This document shows, one piece after another, positions 6,114 through 6,505 of a DNA stretch of 6,505 bases (position 1 is its first letter; each line of letters opens with the position of its first letter). Below the pieces are notes generated by a model. That model was not told the DNA's origin, did not search any database, and saw only the letters and a list, made by a program, of their open reading frames with translations. The position numbers and the translations under genes were made by a program. Source of the stretch: Planctomycetaceae bacterium (GTDB lineage Bacteria > Planctomycetota > Planctomycetia > Planctomycetales > Planctomycetaceae); contig JAESQE010000538.1 in NCBI GenBank assembly GCA_016765335.1, forward strand, positions 1 to 6,505, in the 5' to 3' direction.

Positions 6114-6142
6114 GGGGCAGTGGCTGGGGATAGGGGTGTTGG
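6114..6142 (+). other. G-rich tract, possible G-quadruplex
   Basis: GGGG (6114-6117), GG (6122-6123), GGGG (6126-6129), GGGG (6133-6136) and GG (6141-6142) are separated by 2-4 nt. At least a two-tetrad quadruplex is possible on the plus strand. It lies about 100 bp beyond the terminator, with no known gene nearby. Confidence 0.3.
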
Positions 6143-6297
6143 AATTTGCAAGCTTTTTGTCTACTCGTCTTCAAAATCTGGCTATTTGAGTCACGAATGA
6201 AACCGAAATCCCACATCTCCTGCGGGAGAGTGAGAAGGCCAACGAATCATTGTCAATTACGGATCATACTTTTTCTCAATCATTGCTTCTTCTGTTC

Positions 6298-6364
6298 TTT
6301 CTTTGTGTCTTCGTGCCTTGGTGGTAAAAAACAGGAACCACGAAGACTCAAAGACACGAAGAAA
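6298..6364. repeat. Imperfect palindromic interspersed repeat (CTTCGTG / CACGAAG type)
   Basis: The left arm 6298-6325 and right arm 6337-6364 are inverted copies that match at 23 of 28 positions around the A-rich loop 6326-6336. Each arm is itself built of 8-bp steps: CGAAGACT, CAAAGACA and CGAAGAAA on the right, with matching GTGTCTTC-like steps on the left. From general knowledge, sequences of the form ACCACGAAGRCACGAAGACAC recur many times in intergenic DNA of planctomycetes and several other environmental phyla, often mistaken for short genes. No transposase or target duplication is visible here. Confidence 0.75.
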
Positions 6365-6505
6365 ATCAGCACAATCTGGTTCCGCAGTCGCCTCACCCTT
6401 CTGGGTTTCGCTAACAGATTCAGAAACTCCTGCTCGCCGGATGAGTTTTTCAGGATCGACTAATTATTCTGGAATAAGATTTCCTGGTGACTCACCCAAC
6501 GTAGC

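Larger units (their letters stand above)
6016..6505. other. 490-bp non-coding tail of the window
   Basis: No credible gene is seen on either strand. It holds a TAAACTG/CAGTTTA inverted repeat (6027-6033 with 6067-6073), a G-rich tract (6114-6142), a TCTCC-TGCG-GGAGA hairpin (6216-6229), the large imperfect palindrome at 6298-6364, and an AATCTG/CAGATT arm pair (6373-6378 with 6415-6420) enclosing ACCC-TTCT-GGGT (6395-6406). AAACTC/GAGTTT (6424-6429 with 6443-6448) follows and runs into a short T-tract. Such clustered palindromes suggest an interspersed-repeat insertion zone. A frame of 105 codons across it is created by the repeat and is not a gene. Confidence 0.6.

Noticed and set aside
6146..6463. 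105-codon plus-strand frame after rplI
   Set aside because: It runs straight through the palindromic repeat and smaller hairpins. The translation is low-complexity and Cys/Arg/Phe-rich, with no ribosome site or family resemblance.

Overview
The window looks like planctomycete chromosome (class Planctomycetia) of moderate GC. Four things point there: the tail of a Gfo/Idh/MocA dehydrogenase of the type heavily expanded in that phylum; a secreted proline-flanked protein of unknown function; a two-domain L25; and a ribosomal/ssb cluster lacking rpsR, with an N-terminally extended L9. The genus cannot be fixed from sequence alone, and the assignment rests on family knowledge rather than a search.

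Layout. Bases 1-375 (+) are the 3' end of the Gfo/Idh/MocA oxidoreductase gene. It converges, with only 9 bp between stop codons, on a 575-aa exported protein of unknown function (385-2112, -). A 562-bp divergent gap (2113-2674) follows; it holds hairpins, one marginal small ORF, a possible promoter and a structured leader. Then five housekeeping genes lie on the + strand: rplY/ctc (L25, 2675-3274), pth (3365-3931), rpsF (S6, TTG start at 4163, to 4681), ssb (4805-5320) and rplI (L9, 5408-5914). A strong intrinsic terminator (5980-6015) closes the cluster. The last 490 bp carry no convincing gene, but contain an imperfect palindromic repeat of a kind interspersed in many environmental bacterial genomes, plus smaller hairpins and a G-rich tract.

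How the genes fit together. L25, S6 and L9 are ribosomal proteins, Pth recycles peptidyl-tRNA released from stalled ribosomes, and SSB protects single-stranded DNA. The set links translation and replication as in the common bacterial rpsF-ssb-rpsR-rplI operon, here joined to rplY-pth and missing rpsR. The intergenic gaps of 87-231 bp are long for a tight operon and most contain an inverted repeat, so internal regulation, processing or extra promoters are possible.

The window is mostly ordinary core genome; I see no defence system, phage, transposase, CRISPR array, tRNA or rRNA. The points most worth checking are the alternative pairings over the L25 ribosome binding site, the two related hairpins in the rpsF leader, the 18-bp repeats encoding an acidic S6 tail, the two candidate L9 starts, and the unknown secreted protein.
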